64,000 nucleotides of DNA from Campanula takesimana (lineage: Eukaryota > Streptophyta > Magnoliopsida > Asterales > Campanulaceae). The notes beneath the pieces were generated by a model. It was not told the origin of the DNA. It saw only the letters and a list, made by a program, of their open reading frames with translations, and ran no database searches. A program made the position numbers and the translations under genes. The stretch spans positions 248,001-312,000 of the forward strand of contig JAOWBW010001319.1 of assembly GCA_026119855.1 (NCBI GenBank), in the 5' to 3' direction. Below, one piece after another: positions 23,137-35,132 of this stretch. Position 1 is the stretch's first letter. Each line of letters starts with the position of its first letter.

Positions 23137-24257
23137 TAAACTTTTTAAATGTGTTTTCAAAAAATGGGAGCGGTTATTTGCACTTGTAAAATTATTAACT
23201 ATACCCATATTACTAAGACTATCGTACTATTCTTATACTAAACACCGTACACGTCAATCACTCTTACCTTTCACCATTTTTTCTTTAAACCTCCCTCCTC
23301 ACCAAGTTAATGGTCTGCGCCGTTATTTTCGGCCACCTTTTTCAAAAACAAAACACGTAGAAGAAGGGAAACAGATAGGGAGATTGTATGAGTGCACATC
23401 AAAGAGGGATTCGGGAGAACGGATGGAGAGAAAGAAGATTCGCACCAGATGGAGGGAGATGTTGTAGAAGCTCAGCCGGAGATGGTATTAGAGTCACAAA
23501 GCTTGTCAGTCGGATTAAGTAGGATGCCCTGACATGACATGGGTGGTGCCATGACATGGGTGGTGCCAGCACTGTAATTTTCCGTCAAATAACGCTAATT
23601 CCGTCGTTTATGTGTAATTTTCCGTCGCCGACTATGACGAACAAACGTCTGTCACAAATTTCCGTCACAAATTAGGCACTCTCTAGTAGTGACATGACAT
23701 GGGTGGTGCCAGCACTGTCACTGTTTGTTGAAGTCACGCAAGGCCGGGAGAAAGAATAGGGTGACCGGGGATGAGGATTTGTTGCGGGAAAGGATAGTGC
23801 TGGAGTGTGCTGCTTTGATGCTATTCTTGGAAATAATCTTGAATGCAAGGAATGGTGGCCTAGGGTGGGATGATGTAATGCGAGTTGAGCTATTCTTCCC
23901 CACCTTTCTTTCTCCTACATGGCAACCTAGTCCACCAAACATAGGCCTCAAGCGATTGTTGACTTAAGTTGTGACTTTATTACATTTTTGACTTATTTTC
24001 TACCCTTTTCTACCAGATACTTAGATAAACATGAGAGAAAGAAAGAGAGTGACAGAGATTGTTGAAAAAGGAAAAGAACATTTGGGATTATTTTTGGATC
24101 TAATTTCAAACGATTTTTTCCTCATAAAGTTGATACATTAAAAAGAAAAAGGAAAAAATAGTTACCCATCTAACTTACTTATCATCCATTTTCTTTATCT
24201 CTTCGCTCTCTTCATCCTCTCTCTCTCTACTTCATTTCTCTTTCTAGTTTGTGAATG
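23137..24257. other. Unassigned region with a short duplicated block
   Basis: No gene is recognised. GACATGACATGGGTGGTGCC and neighbouring bases occur at about 23525-23573 and again at 23691-23720. Between them lies CCGTCACAAATT-type sequence ending CTCTCTAGTAGTG, which resembles the right end of a CACTA-type MITE (CACTACTAGAGAG reversed). The rest (23720-24257) is AT-rich with CT runs. Confidence 0.4.
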
Positions 24258-24343
24258 TGATGTAAAGACGCAGCGGAAAGATAACTATTAATTGATCGAA
24301 ATCAATTAATCTGCAAGGAATATAAATTCCCAAGAAGAATTTC
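24258..24343 (-). repeat. LTR of element B, first piece
   Basis: Matches 36643-36728. The break point carries the ATTTC target duplication of element C. Confidence 0.92.
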
Positions 24344-27300
24344 TGTAACGACCCAAACTTTCCAACAATAATAATTATTCATAAACCAAGAAATCCCAAA
24401 CGTCAAACATAATTCAAATCCAACGTTCAAAAGCAACGGCTAGTATAATCTAACCACAATTTAAAATAGTGCGGAAGTGTAACTAACATTTAAATTCTAA
24501 CGGCTAGTACATCCCACTAGCTCAACATAAAAACATAAAAGTATCTTAAACCCTTCGTTTGACCACCGACTGCCCTTCCTTGCAATCCTTCTAGGTCCTT
24601 AATCTTTACCTGGGAAAAATAATAGGAGAAGGGGTGAGCGAACAATGCTCAGTAAGTTCATACGGGATCTCTCCGGGTACTAAGGAGAGATGACCGAAAG
24701 AACGAAGCCAAAATAATATCCTCAATGAAAGGCTAAAATCGATAATCTTAACTGTACATATACGAAAGCACAGTTATTAAGTTCAAGAAGTTATGGCCCT
24801 AATACAAGTCCGTCAATTCCATAGTTTCATTCATCACCTTTTCAGGGTGTTACACCTTTTCAGGGTATCGAGGGACCTTACACCTTCTCACGGTGCTCCC
24901 TCTTAAGTTCGATCATGATCATTAAGCCACTTCATCAAGTAGCGTTTGCGTCTAATTCTTTTCTCTCAAATTAGATTATCTTAATTAGCCCTTTTCAATC
25001 AGACTAATTCTAGCTAAGCCCTTTTCAATCAGACTAAGCTAACTATACCTGTTCCAATTAGATATAGCAATGTTCCACAAAGCATTCTAGGTACAAGAAT
25101 ACTTAAATCAAATTCAATTTTCTTTGATACCCTATGAACAACACATATCATGGGTAAGATAGTTCAAAAGACGTTCAAGTCATAAGATTTCAAATGCTAC
25201 GGCCATAAGTAGCTACACTTGAAAGAATTAAAGGGATCCTGTTTCAAAAGGATGATATTCAAATACTTTAAGGAACGTAATCCCTTACCTTGGCCTTGGC
25301 GTCTTCACTTAGCAATTTCACGTGCACAATCTACAAACACGCAAACACGGCTTTCTTAGGAACATGAATTACTTTAATACTCCGTTCCCCATTATACTTT
25401 ATTTTACTTTCTTAACTTTACGGGTTCATCATCCTAAACTCTTTGTTAGGTTCGTTCTACCCATTATTTGTGTCCCCAAAATACCCATTTCGGATTACTA
25501 AAATACCCTTAGGGTTACATGGTTTCTATTCTTCAATTAATATGTTTTAGGATTTCATTAATCACATGAAAACACTATTCCCAGCTTAGTTCTCTATTCA
25601 CAGCGTAAATTACTATTGAGTAAACTGCTTTTCTGCCCCTCGTACTATGTCCCCAACATCAATTTGACACCCGTACTATTGAAACAACAAATGTATGATG
25701 CGTACTATAGTTTTATTAGCAAAATTAACCAATTTACTATTCAGTTGTTAAATTTTTTTAACGAACATTATTTTTTTAACGGGCATTAATTTATTTTAAC
25801 AAAGATTAATAACTTAACGGAAATTTTTTAGGGAAAAATTGAAAACTCATCTTAACAAAACTAACTTTTGTTATCTCCATCATCTTCCCAAACCCAACAT
25901 CCACCCCCACCCTTTCCCAGCCCAACACCGCCACCACCGCCCCCATCACCACCGCCACAAGACGGGATCCCCTGCACAGCAGCCGCCGCCGGGACTTGGG
26001 GCGATTTTTGAGTTTTTTCGCCGGATTTGCGCCGTCGGCCATATCTCCGACACCGCTGATTATTTTGCTGATCCCAACGGTCAATATGAGCGCCTGAGTG
26101 ATGCGACCATAACCCAGAAATTTGACGACGATCCAACGGTTAATGAAGCGGGAATTTGGATTTTTAATATAGCGAATTTTTGGAGATTTTCGCCAGTTTT
26201 CTCCGCCGGCCATTTCTCCCTCTCCGGCAATTATTTGGAAGATCCCAACGGTCATCATGTGCGCCTAGGGGATGCGACCAAAGCCCAGAAGTTTCACGAC
26301 GATCCAACGGTTAACGAAGTCGGAATTCGATTTTTACATATGCGATTTGGTTTTGATTTTTTTGCTGAATTTGGTTCGAATTCTGGCCATGTGGCGGTGG
26401 TGATGGGGGCGGTGGTGGCGGTGTTGGGCTGGGAAAGGGTGGGGTGGATGTTGGGTTTGGGAAGATGATGGAGATAACAAAAGTTAGTTATAAATTAATG
26501 CTCGTTAAAAAAATAACGTGTGTTAAAAAAAGTTAACGACTAAATAGTAAATTGGTTAATTTTGCTAATTAAACTATAGTACGCATCATACATTTGTTGT
26601 TTCAATAGTACAAGTGTCAAATTGATGTTGGAGCCATAGTACGAGGGGCAGAAAATTAGTTTTCTCAATTACTATTCACCGCAGATTTCTTATTCATCGC
26701 AGATACTATTCATCACAGATACTATTCATCGCATTTTACTATTCATCGCAGACACTATTCATCACAGATTACTATTCATCGTAGTTTACTATTCATCGCA
26801 GATACACACACTGTTTTCACCTTTTTAAAACACACTGCACACACAACACACACACACTGTTTTCACCCTTAAAACACACACACACTGCACGCACATACTC
26901 ACACACATTCTGAACACACACACGTACACACAGCACACACGCGCACACCATCAGCACACACAAACCCACACACGCACACATAACACACACACAACAATAT
27001 TATTCCAACACTCTAATCAACATATATTGCCCATTATCGTTTTTATAAACCCTAGTTTATCTTTTAGGGTTAGAGTTTCCAATTCAATCCATACTTTCTA
27101 CGTGGCTAAACGGAGAATCGAAGCTTAGAGTTTAGGGTTCTTTACCTTTTGATCGCTTTCCTCCCTTTTTCTCTTCTTCTTCTTCTTCTCCTCTTCTCCG
27201 GCTTCTCTCTCCTTCTATGCGGCTGATTTCCGCCGCCGCCCCCTCTCACTCTTTCCGTTCTTTTGTTTTTGACACAATGCTCATAAAGAGAGGGTTCTAG

Positions 27301-27489
27301 GAATATATATATTGTAGGGTTTTTTCCAAACTCAAAAAGGATACTCTATTTTAATTGTATTGGACTTAGTTACTCGGGCCCAAACTTAACCCATCTCACA
27401 CTCTTAATAAAATTAAAATTAAGCCCAACCTAATAAATAAAGTTTAACCAAAAAGTAAAATAAATGGCCCAAAGTGGCCGGTTATTACA
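24344..27489 (-). repeat. 3' LTR of element C, enlarged by element D
   Basis: 3146 bp here against 2086 bp in the partner. The difference is exactly the 1049-bp element D plus its 10-bp target duplication. It contains the TATTCATCGCAG minisatellite (about 26680-26812) and a CA-rich tract (26815-26995). Confidence 0.95.
25618..26666. mobile_element. Foldback Mutator-like element D inside the LTR
   Basis: The target duplication AATTACTATT (10 bp) is at 25608-25617 and 26667-26676, and is present once in the empty partner LTR. The ends TTTTCTGCCCCTCGTACTATG are inverted, and the arms pair for about 350 bp, including GC-rich CACCGCCACCACCGCC words. The centre has two direct copies, 171 bp apart (from 26070 and 26241), of a unit starting GATCCCAACGGTCA. 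No transposase is seen. The open frames across it are mirror images of each other and not genes. Confidence 0.9.
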
Positions 27490-27534
27490 TTTTTTCCTCC
27501 TTAAAAGAGTTTGGTCCACTAAACTAAACGTACC

Positions 27535-27888
27535 TTAATCCGAAAATAACGAGGGGTATGCCTCTCGCATCTCGCTCTCGAGCTCCCACGTAGCTTCCCT
27601 TTCGGTATGATTGCTCCATTGCACTTTCACATAAGGGATCACTCTCTTCCTAAGGATTTGATCCTTCCGATCTACAATCCTTATGGGTTCTTCGTCGTAA
27701 CTCAAATCAGCACAAACTCTTAGTTGTTTATACTCGATCACATGACTCTGATCATGAATGTACTTCCTTAACATCGACACATGGAACACATTGTGCACTC
27801 CAACTAGCACAGGCGGTAAAGCTAACTTGTAAGCTACCATCCCAACTCGTTCCAAAATCTCAAATGGTCCTACGTATCTCGGACTCAA
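27535..27888 (-). pseudogene. Element C: C-terminal integrase/chromodomain segment
   Basis: The frame carries YVGPFEILERVG, VFHVSMLRKY and VKVQWSNHTEREATWE, the usual end of chromovirus integrase plus chromodomain. It ends shortly before the polypurine tract. It is separated from the integrase core by frame changes between 27889 and 28100. Confidence 0.85.
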
Positions 27889-28099
27889 CTTTCCCTCGAA
27901 TACCGAACCTCATAACTCCCTTCATTGGCGATATCTTCAGGAATACATGATCACCTAGTTGAAATTCCAAATCACGCATTCGACGGTCGGCATATGACTT
28001 TTGTCGACTTTGCGCGGTCAACAACCATTTACAAATTTGTTGAACCTTATCCGCGGTTACTTGAACAAGTTCTGGTCCAATTAATTTCCTCTCACCAAC

Positions 28100-28855
28100 T
28101 TAATCCCAGCAAGTAGGCGATCTACACTTTCTCCCATATAATGCCTCGTACGGTGCCATTCCGATACTAGCATGATAACTATTGTTATACGCAAATTCTA
28201 CTAGCGTCAGATGTTCATCCCATGTCCCTTGCCAGTCCAACGACGTAGCTCTCAACATATCTTCTAGAGTCTGTATAGTCCTTTCTGACTGCCCATCCGT
28301 CTGTGGGTGAAAAGCGGTACTCATTGCTAACTCCGTACCCAATGCTTGTTGTAGGCTCTTCCAGAATTTTGACGTAAACCTTGCATCTCGATCAGACACT
28401 ATCGAAACAGGTATCCCATGCAATCTCACAATTTCATCAATATATAACTTGGCCAACTTCTCCAACGAATCATTTACCTTAATTTCTAGAAAGTGAGCCG
28501 ACTTCGTAAGCCTATCCACAATGACCCAAATTGCATTATAGCCCTTCAACGTCTTTGGTAATCTTACCACCAAATCCATAGCTATATGTTCCCACTTCCA
28601 CTCTGGAATAGGTAATGACTGTAGTAATCCTGTCGGTCTCTGGTGCCCACTTTTCACTTGTTGACACACCAAACACCTTGATACAAACTCGGCTACATCT
28701 CCCTTCATATTGTTCCACCAGAACGACTCTCTTAAGTTCCTATACATCTTCGTATTTCCAGAATGTATGGAAAATCTCGAACAATGAGCCTCCTTTAAGA
28801 TTTCCCTCTTGATATCTTCATTATCCGGCACACATATTCTAGTTTGGTACCTCAA
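28100..28855 (-). pseudogene. Element C: integrase core
   Basis: The zinc-binding HHCC region (ending CLVCQQVK) is followed by the catalytic triad: Asp in MDLVVRLP, Asp in VSDRDARF, Glu in QSERTIQTLEDML. The WDEHLTLVEFAYNNSYH word follows. The catalytic residues are kept, but the frame is cut off from the rest of the polyprotein on both sides. Confidence 0.9.
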
Positions 28856-28944
28856 GATTCCGCTTCTCCCACACGAAAGTCCTTTGCCTTCCCTTTAGCG
28901 ATACTCTCATGCACCTTCGTTAATTTTTCATTAGTTCCTTGTGC

Positions 28945-29346
28945 TTATTTAATCCTATCCATAAGCGTTGGCTGAACGCTCATTTGAGCCAGATAACCCT
29001 TAACTTGCACTTCCATGCCAGACATCTCTATGCGGTTCCACGCACTTTCCTCCTTAGAAATTAACGCTGCTAGCGTTCCACCATTCTTCCTACTCAGTGC
29101 ATCCGCCACCTTATTGGCCTTCCCAGGGTGGTACAAAATCGTACAATCATAATCTTTCAATAACTCCAACCATCTTCTTTGTCTCATATTAAGCTCCTTC
29201 TGGGTGAATATATATTTAAGGCTCTTATGATCATTGTAAATCTGACATGTCACCCCATACAAGTAGTGCCTCCATATCTTCAAAGCAAACACCACTGCAG
29301 CTAATTCTAGATCATGGGTTGGGTAATTCTTCTCATGGTTCTTCAA
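28945..29346 (-). pseudogene. Element C: RNase H domain
   Basis: NYPTHDLELAAVVFALKIWRH, DHKSLKYIFTQKELNMRQ and ADALSRKNGG mark Ty3 RNase H. It is separated from RT by a single TAG at about 29347 where the family has a Gln or Lys codon, then runs on in the same frame. Confidence 0.88.
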
Positions 29347-30339
29347 CTACCTAGATGCATAGGCTATAACCTTATCATTTTGCATCAGCACGCAGCTCAA
29401 TCCTTTCAGTGAAGCATCACTATATATTACGAATCCATCCGATCCAGATGGTAAAGTAAGGACTGGTGCAGACACCAATCGCCGCTTCAACTCATCAAAA
29501 CTCTCTTCACATTCCTTCAACCAAACAAACTTTGCTCCTTTCTGAGTTAACCTCGTCAATGGCATTGACAACTTCGAGAAGCCTTCTACGAATCTCCTAT
29601 AGTAGCCAGCCAACCCTAAGAAACTTCTTATCTCACTTGCCGAAGTTGGTCTCCCCCAATCCACAATATCCTCTATCTTTGCTGGATCTACGGAAATCCC
29701 ATCTTTTGACACTACATGCCCTAAGAATGCCACCTTCTCCAACCAAAATTCACATTTCTTGAACTTAGCATATAACTTTTGTTCTCTTAAGATCTGTAGT
29801 ACTAGCTTCAAATGTTCTTCATGTTCTTCCTTGGTTTTCGAATACACTAAAATGTCATCAATGAATACAATTACGCACTTATCTAAGGACTCTTGGAATA
29901 TTCTATTCATAAGCTCCATAAATGATGCCGGTGCGTTAGTTAACCCAAACGGCATCACTACGAACTCATAATGTCCATACCTCGTTCTAAAGGCCGTCTT
30001 AGATATATCTTCCTTCTTTACTCTTAATTGATGGTAACCAGACCTCAAGTCTATCTTCGAAGAGTAGCACGCTCCACGAAGCTGATCGAACAAATCATCT
30101 ATTCTAGGCAACGGGTATTGGTTTCTTACCGTTACACGGTTCAGTTCGCGATAGTCGATACATAACCTCATTGACCCCTCCTTCTTCTTTACAAATAATA
30201 CCGGTACACCCCATGGTGATACACTCGGCCTAATTAACCCTTTATCCAATAGTTCTTGCAATTGCTCCTTCAATTCCTTCAATTCTGCCGGAGCCATTCT
30301 ATATGGTGCCTTCGATATTGGTGAAGTCTCCGGTACCAA
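29347..30339 (-). pseudogene. Element C: reverse transcriptase
   Basis: All RT landmarks are present: LFVKKKEGSMRLCIDYRELN, DDLFDQLRGACYSSKIDLRS, TRYGHYEFVVMPFGLTNAP and the catalytic FIDDILVYS. The connection domain follows (FLGLAGYYRRFVEGFSK). The upstream border is an A run at 30342-30358 that breaks the frame from protease. Confidence 0.93.
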
Positions 30340-31139
30340 ATCGAAAAAAAAAAAAAAATCTATTTCTCTTTATGGAGGTATTCCCGGTAAATCCTCAGGA
30401 GACACATCCTTGAACTATCTAATCACAAAAAGTGATTCTACGGTTACTTCCTTCTTGCGCGTATCACCAATGTACGCCAAGAATCCTTCACATCCTTTCT
30501 TTAAAAGCTTACGAGCCTTCATTACCGGTATAAGGTTCGATCGGGTTCTAGGTTTCGTTTCTTGAGAACATCACTCTTCTCTAGATAGTAATATGAAGTG
30601 GACTTCTTCCTTTAAAACAATCCACATGCAGCCAACTAGTCCATTCCCCAGATTACATCAAATTCTTCAATGTCCTAAACTAATGAAATCAACCTCAAGT
30701 TCTTTCTCGTCCAATTTCAAAGGACACTTCCTAGATATAGACGTAATAGGGATCGATTCTCTAGTTTGAATATCCATAACTAAAGAATTCTATAACGCCT
30801 CAGGAATTAAATTCATATTCTTAGCCAAGCAATCATTTGGCACTTCTCATCAGAACCTTGCCCTTTGGCATCGTTCTTATTACCATCCCTTCGGTTTCCA
30901 TGACCCTTACTCTGGTACTTACTTTCAGTACCGTCATTCTCACGATCATCAGCATCCTTTCGCTTATTATTCCCATCCTTTAGATTCAGTCGACTCTTTC
31001 TCAGTTGACTCTTCTTCTCTTCTCGCTTACTGCGATAACTATCTGATTCTTTCTCTACTATCCTTTCCCTATCCAACACTTGATCATAGGTTGGTAGCAT
31101 TAATGGAGCGATTCGTATCGGATTCGGTCGCTCAAACAA
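30340..31139 (-). pseudogene. Element C: gag C-terminus and protease region, degraded
   Basis: The frame 31139-30813 is a very basic, Lys/Arg/Asp-rich segment as in the C-terminal gag of chromoviruses. Between it and RT the protease region is crossed by several stops, and no clear active-site triplet could be read in one frame. Confidence 0.6.
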
Positions 31140-31385
31140 GTTTCAAATCCTCGAGCCTTTTGCGCTTCACATCGAAGAGCGTTAGGGCAACTTCTAGCAA
31201 TTCGGTGAATCTAGCACCATAGTCATTCACCGTCATACTTCCTTGAGTTAGCATCATAACTCAGCCACTCTGGCGTTTTGAACACTTTTTGAATAATATG
31301 ATACTATCATTAGTTATCATGAATACGAGACGTTTTCACGCACTCTCATACTATAGCTCGTCTCTACAGACTAACATTCAATTTA

Positions 31386-31940
31386 TAGGTCATTCACTAA
31401 ACCACTGGTCGCTTCAACAGACCATCACTATTTTCATTAGTCGACTTTACTAGATTTATCGGTCGCTTCATTAGACCATTTCTATTTTCATCGGTCATTT
31501 CAATAGACCATAATCACTTTCATTGGTCGTTTCAATAGACCATTCTTACTTGTTCCAGGTTAACTCGCACGTTTAACACTATTACTCACGCCAACACAAG
31601 CATTGTACTATGCTTAATACTTTCACATAAATAGGCTGTCCCCAAAAGACGTAACTTTTACCAAAGATCGGTTTACTAGATTTTTTGTCCTTCCAATAGA
31701 CCAATTCTACTTAGGGAAGTCATTTTACTAGACTTTACTTATTCATCGCAGGTCGATTCACTAGACCTACTTTCATTCACATTTTGGCCGTTTTACTCAG
31801 CCAATTACTTTTACTTTTGACCGTTTCAATAGGTCACTTTATTCTTGTTTCGATCGTTTTACTAGACCAAAACTAATTTCACTTGGCCGTTTCAATAAGC
31901 CAATTATACTTAAGGTCTTTTCACTTGACCCATACTTTCT
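31386..31940 (-). repeat. Array of about 13 short hairpins in the leader of element C
   Basis: Units of about 30-45 bp each hold a stem of 4-6 bp around a 9-10 base loop close to GTTTCAATA, such as GGTCGTTTCAATAGACC at 31525. Stem arms differ between units but still pair: GACC..GGTC near 31819, TTGGCC..GCCAA near 31883, AGGTC..GACCT near 31750. Spacers are T-rich. The array lies between the primer site and gag. Confidence 0.8.
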
Positions 31941-32079
31941 CGTTCTAGACTAGCTCACACGCTTTAACATTTAAGAACGAAACACTAAACAAAGCCATTG
32001 CTTAGAATAAGTCATAAACTTTTATTACGAGGATCTTCTTGGAATAAAAGTAAACAAAACAAAAATTCTAGTATTTTCT

Positions 32080-32331
32080 CTAACTAGAACTAACTATCAA
32101 TACTATGAATGATATAAATTCTATGTTCCACTTTTCAATCATGGACACCCTCCTAGGCCTTCCCCTAGGTCTTCCACTAAACACCTTTGGAGTCTTCTTA
32201 GAGCCTCTTGGTCTACCTCTGGACCTACGAACTGGTACCATTGGTGGTTCATTATCATAAATTACAATTGGGGTAGCTTCATTGTCCCCAAGGTTAATTT
32301 CTACTTCCTCGATCTCTTCTTCAGCTACCAA
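32080..32331 (-). CDS. Element C leader: small acidic/AT-hook-like protein, function unknown
   Basis: 83 residues, ATG to stop. The N-terminal third is acidic (EEEIEEVE). It is followed by three short basic words of AT-hook type (RGRPRG, SGRPRGRPRR) that in other proteins bind the minor groove of AT-rich DNA. Just upstream on the same strand, in another frame, lies a charged, probably coiled-coil segment (about 32560-32335), so the original protein may have been longer and is now shifted. It lies in the leader, 900 bp before gag, where Tekay-like elements are not known to me to carry a gene. A degraded part of gag is the alternative. Confidence 0.45.
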   Translation of the reverse strand: MVAEEEIEEVEINLGDNEATPIVIYDNEPPMVPVRRSRGRPRGSKKTPKVFSGRPRGRPRRVSMIEKWNIEFISFIVLIVSSS

Positions 32332-33027
32332 TTATCTTCCTTTGGCGCTTTATTGCCTACGGGGGTTGTTGGTTCTGACTCCCTAGCTCTTTCTTCTTTT
32401 AAGTCTTTCAATTCGTAGTACCACTAGTACGTCCGTTCTCGGGTTTCATGATAGTACTTTTCATTCTGAGTCATGGTCTCTTTGACTTCTTCTAAGTCTT
32501 CGCGAGCGCCTAGCAATGCCTTCCTATCTCGTATTCACTGCCCTAGTATAAAGCTTACTTTTGTCTTTTCAGCTTGCAAGTTTTTAGTTAACCTCTGAAT
32601 CTTGAGTGTCTACCTCTGGATCACTCTTTTCTTAATTATTCTGTGTTTCAAGTTCATCTTCATGTTTCTTCTAAGTCCGTCCAAATCAAGACATAACCAT
32701 TATCAGTACCATATACTTAAAGGTATATGACTATAATCATCAATTGCATAAGCAACTTAAAAGAATGACATTCTAGTGTAACCTTTCAAGTTTGACTCCC
32801 AAAGTGTTCACTTGTATTCCTCATATCTCTCGAGGAAATCTTATCTTAGGTTCTTTCCTAAAATAGTAAGTTTTCTTATTTGGAAAATTCCCAACTTAGA
32901 AGGTTTCCTAAATTTGAAAGTTTCCCTAAATATCTGGTTTGACTTCAAGCAACCCTAGTCTTCCTAGAACGCTTAAATCAAACCTATTCAATATCAGAGT
33001 TCCTATCCCTTAAGCTCTAATCCCATA

Positions 33028-33039
33028 GCTCTGATACCA
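33028..33039 (-). other. Primer binding site of element C (initiator Met tRNA)
   Basis: TGGTATCAGAGC on the minus strand, two bases from the LTR edge. Confidence 0.9.
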
Positions 33040-33041
33040 AC

Positions 33042-35127
33042 TGTAACGACCCAAACTTTCCAACAATAATAATTATTCATAAACCAAGAAATCCCAAACG
33101 TCAAACATAATTCAAATCCAACGTTCAAAAGCAACGGCTAGTATAATCTAACCACAATTCAAAATAGTGCGGAAGCGTAACTAACATTTAAATTCTAACG
33201 GCTAGTACATCCCACTAGCTCAACATAAAAACATAAAAGTATCTTAAACCCTTTGTTTGACCACCGACTGCCCTTCCTTGCAATCCTTCTAGGTCCTTAA
33301 TCTTTACCTGGGAAAAATAATAGGAGAAGGGGTGAGCGAACAATGCTCAGTAAGTTCATACGGGATCTCTCCGGGTACTAAAGAGAGATGACCGAAAGAA
33401 CGAAGCCAAAATAATATCTTCAATGAAAGGCTAAAATCGATAATCTTAACTGTACATATACGAAAGCACAGTTATTAAGTTCAAGAAGTTATGGCCCTAA
33501 TACAAGTCCGTCAATTCCATAGTTTCATTCATCACCTTTTCAGGGTGTTACACCTTTTCAGGGTATCGAGGGACCTTACACCTTCTCACGGTGCTCCCTC
33601 TTAAGTTCGATCATGATCATTAAGCCACTTCATCAAGTAGCGTTTGCGTCTAATTCTTTTCTCTCAAATTAGACTATCTTAATTAGCCCTTTTCAATCAG
33701 ACTAATTCTAGCTAAGCCCTTTTCAATCAGACTAAGCTAACTATACCTGTTCCAATTAGATATAGCAATGTTCCACAAAGCATTCTAGGTACAAGAATAC
33801 TTAAAGCAAATTCAATTTTCTTTGATACCCTATGAACAACACATATCATGGGTAAGATAGTTCAAAAGACGTTCAAGTCATAAGATTTCAAATGCTACGG
33901 CCATAAGTAGCTACACTTGAAAGAATTAAAGGGATCCTATTTCAAAAGGATGATATTCAAATACTTTAAGGAACGTAATCCCTTACCTTGGCCTTGGCGT
34001 CTTCACTTAGCAATTTCACGTGCACAATCTACAAACACTCAAACACGGCTTTCTTAGGAACATGAATTACTTTAATTCTCTGTTCCCCATTATACTTTAT
34101 TTTACTTTCTTAACTTTACGGGTTCATCATCCTAAACTCTTTGTTAGGGTTCGTTCTACCCATTATTTGTGTCCCCAAAATACCCATTTCGGATTACTAA
34201 AATACCCTTAGGGTTACATGGTTTCTATTCTTCAATTAATATGTTTTAGGATTTCATTAATCACATGAAAACACTATTCCCAGCTTAGTTCTCTATTCAC
34301 AGCGTAAATTACTATTCGCCGCAGATTTCTTATTCATCGCAGATACTATTCATCACAGATACTATTCATCGCAGTATACTATTCATCGCAGACACTATTC
34401 ATCACAGATTACTATTTATCGCAGTTTACTATTCATCGCAGATACACACACTGTTTTCACCTTTTTAAAACACACTGCACACACAACACACACACACTGT
34501 TTTCACCCTTAAAACACACACACTGCACGCACATACTCACACACATTCTGAACACACACACGCACACACAGCACACACGCGCACACCATCAGCACACACA
34601 AACCCACACACGCACACATAACACACACACAACAATATTATTCCAACACTCTAATCAACATATATTGCCCATTATCGTTTTTATAAACCCTAGTTTATCT
34701 TTTAGGGTTAGGGTTTCCAATTCAATCCATACTTTCTACGTGGCTAAACGGAGAATCGAAGCTTAGAGTTTAGGGTTCTTTACCTTTTGATCGCTTTCCT
34801 CCCTTTTTCTCTTCTTCTTCTTCTTCTCCTCTTCTCCGGCTTCTCTCTCCTTCTATGCGACTGATTTCCGCCGCCGCCCCCTCTCACTCTTTCCGTTCTT
34901 TTGTTTTTGACACAATGCTCATAAAGAGAGGGTTCTAGGAATATATATATTGTAGGGTTTTTTCCAAACTCAAAAAGGATACTCTATTTTAATTGTATTG
35001 GACTTAGTTACTCGGGCCCAAACTTAACCCATCTCACACTCTTAATAAAATTAAAATTAAGCCCAACCTAATAAATAAAGTTTAACCAAAAAGTAAAATA
35101 AATGGCCCAAAGTGGCCGGTTATTACA
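33042..35127 (-). repeat. 5' LTR of element C (empty copy)
   Basis: 2086 bp. It contains a 16-17 bp minisatellite of ACTATTCATCGCAG units (34305-34441, about 8 copies), a CA-rich tract (34442-34635) and a CTT run near 34812. It matches the left LTR almost base for base apart from element D. Confidence 0.95.
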
Positions 35128-35132
35128 ATTTC

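Larger units (their letters stand above)
24344..35127 (-). mobile_element. Ty3/gypsy Tekay-like chromovirus C, 10.8 kb
   Basis: The 5-bp target duplication ATTTC is at 24339-24343 and 35128-35132. The LTRs begin TGTAACGACCC and end GTTATTACA. The primer site TGGTATCAGAGC (minus strand, 33028-33039) abuts the right LTR and a polypurine tract (minus strand, 27490-27505) abuts the left LTR. Order on the minus strand: LTR, long leader, gag, protease region, RT, RNase H, integrase, chromodomain, LTR. The coding region is interrupted by stops and frame changes. The LTRs differ at roughly one site per hundred by eye, so insertion was recent although the frame is already broken. Confidence 0.95.

Noticed and set aside
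22940..23467. 175-residue frame
   Set aside because: Starts inside a MITE and has no domain or splice support; composition is like the AT-rich flank.
25839..26468. 209-residue frame (and overlapping minus frames)
   Set aside because: It spans the arms and core of foldback element D; plus and minus frames mirror each other because of the inverted arms.
31386..31940. CRISPR-like array of hairpin repeats
   Set aside because: Spacers are short, T-rich and similar, stems vary between units, and the array is in a retrotransposon leader.
33028..33039. tRNA gene suggested by TGGTATCAGAGC
   Set aside because: Only the primer binding site of an LTR element; no cloverleaf around it.
34305..34441. CRISPR-like regular repeats
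   Set aside because: Units are directly adjacent minisatellite copies inside a retroelement LTR of a plant, with no unique spacers.
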